Source: Betaproteobacteria bacterium
GTDB taxonomy: Bacteria; Pseudomonadota; Gammaproteobacteria; Burkholderiales; SG8-41
Length of the DNA stretch: 64,000 nucleotides
Assembly: GCA_025356695.1 (NCBI GenBank)
Contig: JANXSE010000347.1
Span: 1 to 64,000 of the forward strand
Reading direction: 5' to 3'
Below are positions 58,179 through 64,000 of the stretch, piece after piece. The notes under the pieces were generated by a model, which was given only the letters and a program-made list of their open reading frames with translations, had not been told where the DNA came from and made no database searches. Each line of letters begins with the position of its first letter. Position 1 is the first letter of the stretch. A program made the position numbers and the translations under genes.

Positions 58179-59183
58179 ATGAAACGCTTGTTTGTTTTTG
58201 CCATCGTCGCATTTTCGCTCGCCTGCGGCGCCGCCTGGGCGCAGCAACCCCTCGTCATCAAATTCAGCCACGTCGTCGCCGAGAACACGCCGAAGGGCAA
58301 AGCCGCGCTCAGGTTCAAGGAACTCGCGGAGAAAGCGACCGGCGGCAAGGTCAAGATTGAGGTCTACCCGAACAGTCAGCTCTACAAAGACCAGGAAGAG
58401 GTCGAAGCCCTGCAAATCGGCGCGGTGCAAATGCTGGCGCCGTCGCTCGCCAAATTCGGCCCGCTTGGCGCCAAGGAATTCGAGGTCTTCGATCTGCCCT
58501 ACCTGTTCGACAGTGAGGCAGACCTGCACAAGATTACGCAGGGTACGGTCGGGCAGGACATGCTGAAGAAGCTCGAGCCGCGCGGCATCATCGGCCTTGC
58601 CTACTGGGACAACGGTTTCAAGGTCATGAGCGCCAACAAGCCGCTGAAATTACCCGCCGATTTCAAGGGACTGAAAATGCGTATCCAGTCGTCCAAGGTG
58701 CTGGAACAGCAGATGCGCGACCTTGGCGCCATACCGCAGGTGATGGCGTTCTCCGAGGTCTATCAGGCGCTGCAGACCGGCGTGGTCAACGGCACCGAAA
58801 ATCCGCCATCCAATCTCTACACCCAGAAAATGTACGAGGTGCAGAAAAACGTGACGGTGTCGGATCACGGCTATCTCGGCTATGCGGTGATCGTCAACAA
58901 GAAATTCTGGGAAGGTCTGCCCGCCGGCGTTCGCACGGCGCTCGAGGGCGCGATGAAGGAAGCGACCAAATACGCGAACGATATCGCAAAACAGGAAAAC
59001 ATCGACGCACTCGAACTCGTACGCAAATCCGGCAAGTCCGAAATATACGTACTGACTGCCGACGAAAAACGCGCGTGGAAAAAAGCCCTGATCGGCGTGC
59101 ATCGCGAACAGGGGGCCCGCATCGGCAAAGAAACTCTCGATGCGATCTACAAAGCGACCGGTTTCGATCCCAACAAACTATAA
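58179..59183 (+). CDS. dctP: TRAP transporter substrate-binding protein (DctP family)
   Basis: A 334-residue periplasmic receptor. Signal peptide 1-22 (ending AWA-QQP), mature start VIKFSHVVAENTPKGKAA, and the ligand-binding Arg in KGLKMRIQSSKVLEQQM, which pairs with a carboxylate on the substrate. GVVNGTENPPSNLYTQKMYEV, read in parts, is the DctP/SiaP hinge. ATG 58179 was chosen from GGAGG 6 bases upstream and the signal peptide. C4-dicarboxylates are the likely ligands by family but not certain. First gene of dctPQM. Confidence 0.92.
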   Translation: MKRLFVFAIVAFSLACGAAWAQQPLVIKFSHVVAENTPKGKAALRFKELAEKATGGKVKIEVYPNSQLYKDQEEVEALQIGAVQMLAPSLAKFGPLGAKEFEVFDLPYLFDSEADLHKITQGTVGQDMLKKLEPRGIIGLAYWDNGFKVMSANKPLKLPADFKGLKMRIQSSKVLEQQMRDLGAIPQVMAFSEVYQALQTGVVNGTENPPSNLYTQKMYEVQKNVTVSDHGYLGYAVIVNKKFWEGLPAGVRTALEGAMKEATKYANDIAKQENIDALELVRKSGKSEIYVLTADEKRAWKKALIGVHREQGARIGKETLDAIYKATGFDPNKL

Positions 59184-59199
59184 CAATCCTGTATTGAAG

Positions 59200-59225
59200 A
59201 CTGCGGTTTAGACCGCAGTTTTTTT
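59200..59225 (+). terminator. Intrinsic terminator between dctP and dctQ
   Basis: Perfect 8-bp hairpin ACTGCGGT-TTAG-ACCGCAGT (59200-59219) with a run of seven T. It would stop most transcripts after dctP and let only a fraction read into dctQM, giving an excess of receptor over membrane subunits. Confidence 0.85.
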
Positions 59226-59259
59226 GCCGGCCGCAATACGCGAGGAGGAGAACCGCCAA

Positions 59260-59892
59260 ATGAAAGTGCTCGATCATCTGGAGGAATGGATCATCACCTT
59301 CCTCATGGGTGCGGCGACCCTGCTCATCTTTTTCTCCGTGATCCATCGCTACGGGGCCGGGACACACATACCCTATGTGCAGGACTGGCTGCTCTCGCTG
59401 CATTTCAGCTGGGCACAGGAGTTGTGCATCTACATGTTCGTATGGATGGCCAAGTTTGGCGCCGCCTACGGCGTGCGCACAGGCATCCACGTCGGCGTTG
59501 ATGTCCTGGTCAACCGGCTGCCCATCGACTGGCGCAGGAAATCGGTTCTTATCGCGCTCATTGGCGGCGCATTGTTCACCGGCATCATCGGCACGCTTGG
59601 CCTGCGCTTCATATGGGATAACGGCATGCACTACGCCCTGTTCCATCAACTGGGGATTGCCGCCGGCGATCTGCCGGAAGGACCGACCACGCCGGATCTC
59701 GAATGGCCGACGTGGATCATCTATTCGGCCGTACCGCTGGGGTCATACCTGATGTGCTTCCGTTTCCTGCAGGTGATGTGGACCTTTGTGCGCACGGGTG
59801 AGGTTCCGCATCACGATGCCGCACATGTCGAAGGTCTCTCCGAAGGAGATCCGTCCTTTGAAGAGACAGTACTCACGGGGAGCGCCAAATGA
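59260..59892 (+). CDS. dctQ: TRAP transporter small permease (DctQ family)
   Basis: A 210-residue protein with four membrane helices; ELCIYMFVWMAKFGAAYGVR is the conserved DctQ core. The start at ATG 59260 is supported by GAGGAGGAG 9 bases upstream. It overlaps dctM by 4 bases (ATGA). Confidence 0.92.
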   Translation: MKVLDHLEEWIITFLMGAATLLIFFSVIHRYGAGTHIPYVQDWLLSLHFSWAQELCIYMFVWMAKFGAAYGVRTGIHVGVDVLVNRLPIDWRRKSVLIALIGGALFTGIIGTLGLRFIWDNGMHYALFHQLGIAAGDLPEGPTTPDLEWPTWIIYSAVPLGSYLMCFRFLQVMWTFVRTGEVPHHDAAHVEGLSEGDPSFEETVLTGSAK

Positions 59893-61277
59893 GTGCGGCG
59901 ACTGTTGATACAGGCTGGGGACCGATGTCGAAATCGCGCGCAAGCGCCTGGCTGATCGGTATTGCCGCGACGCTGATAGCAATCGGATTTCTCGGCAACG
60001 TCGGCATCGTCTTTGCGCTGCTGGTTGCGCTGATGTTGACCGGCATACCGATTTCGATCGCACTCGGCCTGACCGTACTGATGTTCCTGTTTCTCATGAC
60101 GCATGTGCCGGTCGAAGCGGTGGCACTCAAGCTCTTCACCGGCATCGAGAAGTTCGAGATCATGGCGATCCCGTTCTTCATTCTCGCCGGCAGCTTTCTG
60201 ACGCATGGCGGCGTGGCGAGACGCATGATCGCCTTCGCCACCAGCATCGTCGGCCACCTGCATGGCGGGCTTGCGCTTGCAGGCATCGTGGCGTGCGCGA
60301 TGTTTGCCCTGGTCTGCGGTTCGAGCGTCGCCACCGTCGCCGCCATCGGCTCGATCATCCTGCCTGCAATGGTGAAGGCCGGTTACCCGATGCGCTTCGG
60401 CGCCGGCGTGATCGTCACCGCCGGCTCGCTCGGCATTCTCATGCTGCCGTCGATCCCGAAAGTGATCTATGCGATCTCGACCAACACCTCGATCGGCGCG
60501 CTGTTCGTGGCCGGCCTGTTCCCGGGGATGCTGTTGACGTTGATGCTCTGCACCGTCACCTGGTACATCGCCAGAAAGCGCAATTACCCGCGTCTGCTGA
60601 AAGCGACATGGGGCCAGCGATGGACGGCATTTCGCCACAGCGTGTGGGGGCTGATGCTGGTGGTGATCATCATCGGCGGCATCTACAGCGGCGTATTTAC
60701 GGCGACTGAAGCAGCGGCAATGGCCGCGGTATGGGCGTTCTTCATATCCGTCTATGTATACCGGGACCTGACGCTTAAAGACGTGCCCAAAGTTCTGCTG
60801 ACCTCGGCGAACCTGAGCGCCATGCTGCTCTACATCATCACAAACGCCGCGCTGTTCTCCTTCCTGATGGCGCACGAGAATATCCCGCAGGCAATGGCCG
60901 ACTGGATCCTCGGCAAAGACCTGGGAATCGTGAGCTTCCTCCTGTTCGTCAACGTGGTGCTCCTGCTGGCCGGCAACGTGATGGACCCGTCGTCGATCAT
61001 TTTGATCTTCGCGCCGATTCTGCACCCGGCCGCGATGAAGCTGGGCATCGACTCCGTGCACTTTGGCATTTTGATCGATGCCAATATGGAGGTGGGCCTG
61101 TGCCATCCGCCGGTCGGTCTGAATCTTTACGTCGCCAGCGGCATCTCCAAGATGAGCATCACCGAGCTGGCCGTCGCAGTGCTGCCATGGTTGTGTACGA
61201 TGCTGGTGTTCCTCGTCATCGTGACCTATTGGCCGGCACTGTCGATCTGGCTGCCACGTGCGATGGGCATGATGTAG
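59889..61277 (+). CDS. dctM: TRAP transporter large permease (DctM family)
   Basis: A 462-residue protein with about twelve to thirteen membrane helices. AIPFFILAGSFLTHGGVARR and GSSVATVAAIGSIILPAM are DctM signatures. It forms the sodium-driven channel with DctQ. The C-terminal region ends VTYWPALSIWLPRAMG. The gene is convergent with a small membrane-protein gene. Confidence 0.95.
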   Translation: MSAATVDTGWGPMSKSRASAWLIGIAATLIAIGFLGNVGIVFALLVALMLTGIPISIALGLTVLMFLFLMTHVPVEAVALKLFTGIEKFEIMAIPFFILAGSFLTHGGVARRMIAFATSIVGHLHGGLALAGIVACAMFALVCGSSVATVAAIGSIILPAMVKAGYPMRFGAGVIVTAGSLGILMLPSIPKVIYAISTNTSIGALFVAGLFPGMLLTLMLCTVTWYIARKRNYPRLLKATWGQRWTAFRHSVWGLMLVVIIIGGIYSGVFTATEAAAMAAVWAFFISVYVYRDLTLKDVPKVLLTSANLSAMLLYIITNAALFSFLMAHENIPQAMADWILGKDLGIVSFLLFVNVVLLLAGNVMDPSSIILIFAPILHPAAMKLGIDSVHFGILIDANMEVGLCHPPVGLNLYVASGISKMSITELAVAVLPWLCTMLVFLVIVTYWPALSIWLPRAMGMM

Positions 61278-61311
61278 CTGCCGGAACGATGACAGGTGCG
61301 TGCACACGACC

Positions 61312-61653
61312 TCACTCCGATCCCTGTGTTTCTTTTTCAGACCGGCTCATCCAGCCCCTGCGCCGCTTGTCGAGAATCGCGGCCAGCGTCACCAGCCATG
61401 GACCGGCCATCAGCAAGATCCCTGCGGCGGCCGTAATCATCTGTTCGATCGGCGACTGATCGACAACACGGCCGCTGATCATCCCGCCCGCAATCAAAAG
61501 TCGCATCGACAGCATGACCATCAGCGGAATCGCAATCGCGAAAAGATAGTACTTTCGCTTGCCGCCGCGCGGAAAATTCAGGCTCCGGATGAGCAGAAGC
61601 TGGGTCAACGCATTGAGCACGACAATCAGATAGATAAACAACTGGTCTGGCAT
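61312..61653 (-). CDS. Small membrane protein of unknown function
   Basis: A 113-residue protein with three predicted membrane helices: LFIYLIVVLNALTQLLLI, YLFAIAIPLMVMLSMRLLI, and ITAAAGILLMAGPWLVTLAA. The tail is charged (DKRRRGWMSRSEKETQ). ATG 61653 is preferred, since GAGGA lies 6 bases upstream; the longer frame has an Arg-rich non-membrane start. I do not recognise the family. An inverted repeat ATCAA-N5-TTGAT (61678-61692) lies 25 bases upstream and could be an operator. Confidence 0.65.
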   Translation of the reverse strand: MPDQLFIYLIVVLNALTQLLLIRSLNFPRGGKRKYYLFAIAIPLMVMLSMRLLIAGGMISGRVVDQSPIEQMITAAAGILLMAGPWLVTLAAILDKRRRGWMSRSEKETQGSE

Positions 61654-61930
61654 GCAGTCCTCAGGGCGGCGGCGTGAATCAAATCTCTTGATACGGGCTG
61701 ATGCGTCGCGACAGGTCAAAAATGGCAAACCAGTATCCTCCCGGCGACGCGACTGTGGCAACAGGCCGTATGGCTGAATATGTTCATATGGGAATTTGAA
61801 AGCTTTCGAGCCGGAGAAAGACTTTTCATTGAATCAGGCCATAACATTGACGGGAGCGCCGCCCTGCGGCAACATCCATTCAAACAAGAAGTTCCAAATC
61901 TTCGGAACTCAACGAACTCAGGAGATCACG
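61654..61930. other. Intergenic region upstream of the second Bug receptor
   Basis: 277 bases between divergent genes. It holds the ATCAA-N5-TTGAT repeat (61678-61692) and an inverted repeat GTTCC-N8-GGAAC (61891-61908) 23 bases before the Bug start, with GGAG at 61921. No convincing promoter hexamers seen. Confidence 0.4.
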
Positions 61931-62905
61931 ATGTCCGCAAACCGTCAGCGTCTATTGTTCACATTTCTGCTTGCTGCCGCATGCGGCGTCTGCGCGCAGG
62001 ACTATCCCAACAAATCCATCACCGTCGTCGTGCCGTTTGCGGCAGGCGGCCCGACCGATACGCTGGCGCGCAATCTCGGCGTTACGCTCACCAACACGCT
62101 CAAGCAGCAGGTGGTGGTCGACAACTCGGGCGGCGCCGGCGGCACCATCGGCATCAACAAGGTCGCCAAAGCCAAGCCCGACGGTTACACGCTGCTGCTG
62201 ATGCACATCGGCATGGCCACCGCGCCGGCGCTTTACCGCAAGCTGCCGTACGACACGATGAACGACTTCGAATTCATCGGCCAGGTCGCTGACGTGCCGA
62301 TGACCATGCTCGGCAAGAAAACCCTGCCGCCCAGCGGCCTGAAGGAACTGCTGCCGTACATCAAGGCCAACAAGGACAAGCTCAACTACGGCAACGCCGG
62401 CGTCGGCGCCGCATCGCATTTGTGCGGCCTCCTGTTCATGAGCCAGATCGAAGCCGACCTGAACACCGTCTCCTACAAAGGAACGGCACCGGCGATGGTC
62501 GACCTGATGGGCGGTCAGATCGACCTGATGTGCGACCAGACCACCAACACCACCGCGCAAATCAAATCGGGAACAGTCAAGGTCTACGGCGTGACCTCTG
62601 CACAACGCATACCGTCGCTCAAAGAGATCCCGACCCTCGCCGAACAGGGCATGAAAGGCTTCGAGGTTGTGGTATGGCACGGTTTCTACGCCCCCAAGGG
62701 CACACCGAAACCGGTCATGGACAAACTCGTTGCCGCACTGCAGGCCGCAGTGCAGGATGCGGGCTTCAAGTCGCGCCTCGCCGAACTCGGCGCCGAACCC
62801 GTGCCGCTGGCGAAAGCCAATCCGGAGTCGCTGCGCGTCCAACTGCAATCGGAAATCGCCAAATGGGCCCCTGTCATCAGAAAGGCCGGCATCTACGCCG
62901 ATTAA
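61931..62905 (+). CDS. Bug family tripartite tricarboxylate transporter substrate-binding protein
   Basis: A 324-residue receptor with signal peptide 1-23 (ending VCA-QD). DYPNKSITVVVPFAAGGPTD and DNSGGAGGTIG are the two conserved Bug loops; Pro replaces the middle Gly of the first loop (AAGGPTD) as in one common subgroup. GFYAPKGTPKPVMDKL is the C-terminal signature. No TctAB nearby. The start was chosen from GGAG and the signal peptide. Distinct from the Bug gene at 2880, with about the same length. Ends at a large terminator. Confidence 0.92.
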   Translation: MSANRQRLLFTFLLAAACGVCAQDYPNKSITVVVPFAAGGPTDTLARNLGVTLTNTLKQQVVVDNSGGAGGTIGINKVAKAKPDGYTLLLMHIGMATAPALYRKLPYDTMNDFEFIGQVADVPMTMLGKKTLPPSGLKELLPYIKANKDKLNYGNAGVGAASHLCGLLFMSQIEADLNTVSYKGTAPAMVDLMGGQIDLMCDQTTNTTAQIKSGTVKVYGVTSAQRIPSLKEIPTLAEQGMKGFEVVVWHGFYAPKGTPKPVMDKLVAALQAAVQDAGFKSRLAELGAEPVPLAKANPESLRVQLQSEIAKWAPVIRKAGIYAD

Positions 62906-62920
62906 GATTTCTTCGCTGTA

Positions 62921-62964
62921 AAGGAACGGGCCCGCGTATCGCCGCGCGGGCCCGTTCCTTTTGT
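62921..62964. terminator. Large bidirectional terminator after Bug receptor
   Basis: A perfect 16-bp inverted repeat (62921-62936 with 62945-62960, outer bases AAGGAACGGG) with an 8-base loop, ending CCTTTT on the plus strand. Placed between the convergent Bug and cupin genes. Confidence 0.85.
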
Positions 62965-62996
62965 CGCTCCAGGTTATTGCAGAACGCCGATGCGGT

Positions 62997-63377
62997 TCAA
63001 AGCAGTTCGGTGTCGTCGTGGGCGTAGGCCGGCGCACAAGCGCAGAGTATTTTCAGCGGCGCCGAACCGGTATTTTCGATGCAATGCGGCTTGCTCGGGG
63101 CGATGCAGATCGTGTCACCTTCACGCACTGCGAATCGCGCATCACCCAGCGTCATCATGCCCTCGCCCGCGGTGATATGATAAATCTCCTCGGTCAGGCG
63201 ATGCCGGTGCAACGCCGTTCGCGCCCCGGCTTCGACCACCGCCTCGGCGAAACTTTGATTTCGATTGCCGTGCACCGCAGGATGCATCAGTTCGCGGATG
63301 GCTGAACCGTCTTTGGTCACGTAGGCCGTGACGTCGCCGTAACTTGTTTTCATCGCTGCGCGCGCGTCATCCGTCAT
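62997..63377 (-). CDS. Small cupin-domain protein
   Basis: A 126-residue single-domain cupin. ALHRHRLTEEIYHITAGEG is cupin motif 1 with the usual His-x-His and Glu metal ligands, and APSKPHCIEN is motif 2 with the second His. It may bind a metal and act as a small dioxygenase, isomerase or sugar-binding protein. Its ATG overlaps the stop of the upstream dehydrogenase as ATGA, so the two are translated together. Confidence 0.85.
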   Translation of the reverse strand: MTDDARAAMKTSYGDVTAYVTKDGSAIRELMHPAVHGNRNQSFAEAVVEAGARTALHRHRLTEEIYHITAGEGMMTLGDARFAVREGDTICIAPSKPHCIENTGSAPLKILCACAPAYAHDDTELL

Positions 63378-64000
63378 GACAGGCCCGCGCGTTCAGCAAT
63401 GTAATCGGCCATCGACGCCCAGTCCTTGTCGCCAAGCCCGCTGTTCATGGCGCCGAGATGCTGCTCGCGGATCACGCCCGCGAGCGGCAGCGGCACCTGC
63501 GTGTCGCCGCCCGCTGCCAACGCCAGCTCGACGTCTTTCAACCCGAGCTTGAGCGTGAACGAGGCATTGTCAAAATTGCGCTCCACCATCAGCTTGCCGT
63601 AATTACGGTACGAGGAGCCGGTAAACGAGGTCGTGGTCACCAGTTCGTAAAACGCCTTCACATCGACGCCCGATTTGCGCACCAGCGCAAAGGCCTCGCC
63701 CATGCTCTCGACTGCCGCCGCCAGCATGTAATTGCGTGCGATTTTGACGATGTTGGCGGTGGCCGGCTCCGCGCCGGCGATGAATACGCTTTTGCCCATC
63801 GCCGCAAACAGCGTCTCGCAACGCTTGAGCACCGCCGCCGTGCCTCCGGCAACAATGTCGAGTTGCCCCTTTTCCGCCGCCGCTGGGCGCCCGAACACCG
63901 GCGCCGCCGCATAGTCGCTGCCGCCTTCGCGGTGCAATTGCGTCAGGCGCTTGGCCATGCGCAGGCTCACCGTCGCCATGTTCAGATGCAGGCGGCCCGC
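63374..64000 (-). CDS. 3-hydroxyisobutyrate dehydrogenase-like protein, 5' truncated
   Basis: The frame is open to the window edge, giving 208 C-terminal residues. GRLHLNMATVSLRMAKRLTQ begins the visible part; GAEPATANIVKIARNYMLAA contains the catalytic Lys of beta-hydroxyacid dehydrogenases, and FTGSSYRNYG and LGLKDVELALAAG are C-terminal-domain motifs. The N-terminal NAD(P)-binding fold lies outside the window. The substrate is not known; tartronate semialdehyde or hydroxyisobutyrate reductases are closest by pattern. Confidence 0.85.
   Translation of the reverse strand, partial: AGRLHLNMATVSLRMAKRLTQLHREGGSDYAAAPVFGRPAAAEKGQLDIVAGGTAAVLKRCETLFAAMGKSVFIAGAEPATANIVKIARNYMLAAAVESMGEAFALVRKSGVDVKAFYELVTTTSFTGSSYRNYGKLMVERNFDNASFTLKLGLKDVELALAAGGDTQVPLPLAGVIREQHLGAMNSGLGDKDWASMADYIAERAGLS

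Noticed and set aside
61678..61692. FNR box ATCAA-N5-TTGAT
   Set aside because: The half-sites point the wrong way (ATCAA first) and the spacer is five, so it does not match TTGAT-N4-ATCAA.

Overview
The window reads as chromosomal DNA of a betaproteobacterium. GC is high, genes are tightly packed, and the block leuC-leuD-leuB-asd-fimV-truA-trpF-trpB-trpA-accD-folC-SPOR-cvpA-purF-metZ is in the order typical of Burkholderiales, Rhodocyclales and Nitrosomonadales. Two orphan Bug-type solute receptors, a DctPQM TRAP transporter and an apbC-metG pair fit the same class. I cannot fix the family or genus. I saw no tRNA, rRNA, CRISPR array, prophage or insertion sequence.

Layout. 1-3.9 kb: a DUF6279 lipoprotein tail, a methionine-type aminotransferase, a secreted HExxH protein and a Bug receptor. 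3.9-24.3 kb: the long minus-strand biosynthetic block for methionine (metZ, asd), purine (purF), folate (folC), fatty acid (accD), tryptophan (trpFBA), leucine (leuBCD) and chorismate (aroC), with fimV, truA, cvpA and a SPOR protein, plus an outer-membrane barrel gene between purF and metZ. 24.3-31.1 kb: a very large DUF2339 membrane protein, an MFS-acyltransferase fusion and an M17 aminopeptidase. 31.2-33.3 kb: thyA, folA and a Sel1-repeat protein. 33.3-39.3 kb: two paralogous CapK/PaaK-like adenylate-forming enzymes, an opposed methyltransferase and a basic amino-acid decarboxylase. 39.3-43.4 kb: apbC, metG and two small proteins. 43.7-50.8 kb: a six-gene hydrogenase-4-like membrane complex. 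50.9-56 kb: a DsrE-like protein, acylphosphatase, dnaE and a DUF4124-like protein. 56-64 kb: an EamA exporter, an alpha/beta hydrolase, a TRAP transporter, a second Bug receptor, a cupin and a truncated beta-hydroxyacid dehydrogenase.

The most interesting items are five. (1) The metZ leader has a sigma70 promoter, a three-helix fold with a GNRA-capped hairpin and an intrinsic terminator; it resembles half of the SAM-I riboswitch core but lacks the rest. (2) The hyf-like operon has a large subunit in which both Ni-Fe cysteine pairs are replaced and no ferredoxin subunit is nearby, so it is an energy-converting-hydrogenase-related (Ehr) complex, not a hydrogenase. (3) metG is a mosaic: an AT-rich central segment, a palindromic repeat translated into the interdomain linker, and an upstream 31-codon ORF imitating the MetRS N-terminus that is translationally coupled by an ATGA overlap. 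(4) Two tandem FNR/ANR-type boxes precede the TRAP transporter, which is itself split by a terminator between dctP and dctQM. (5) The adenylase-methyltransferase-decarboxylase group has no obvious known pathway.

Start codons were moved from the longest ORF for many genes, using Shine-Dalgarno sequences, family N-termini, or stop-start overlaps; each case is stated. Functions are assigned from motifs read by eye, not from database searches.
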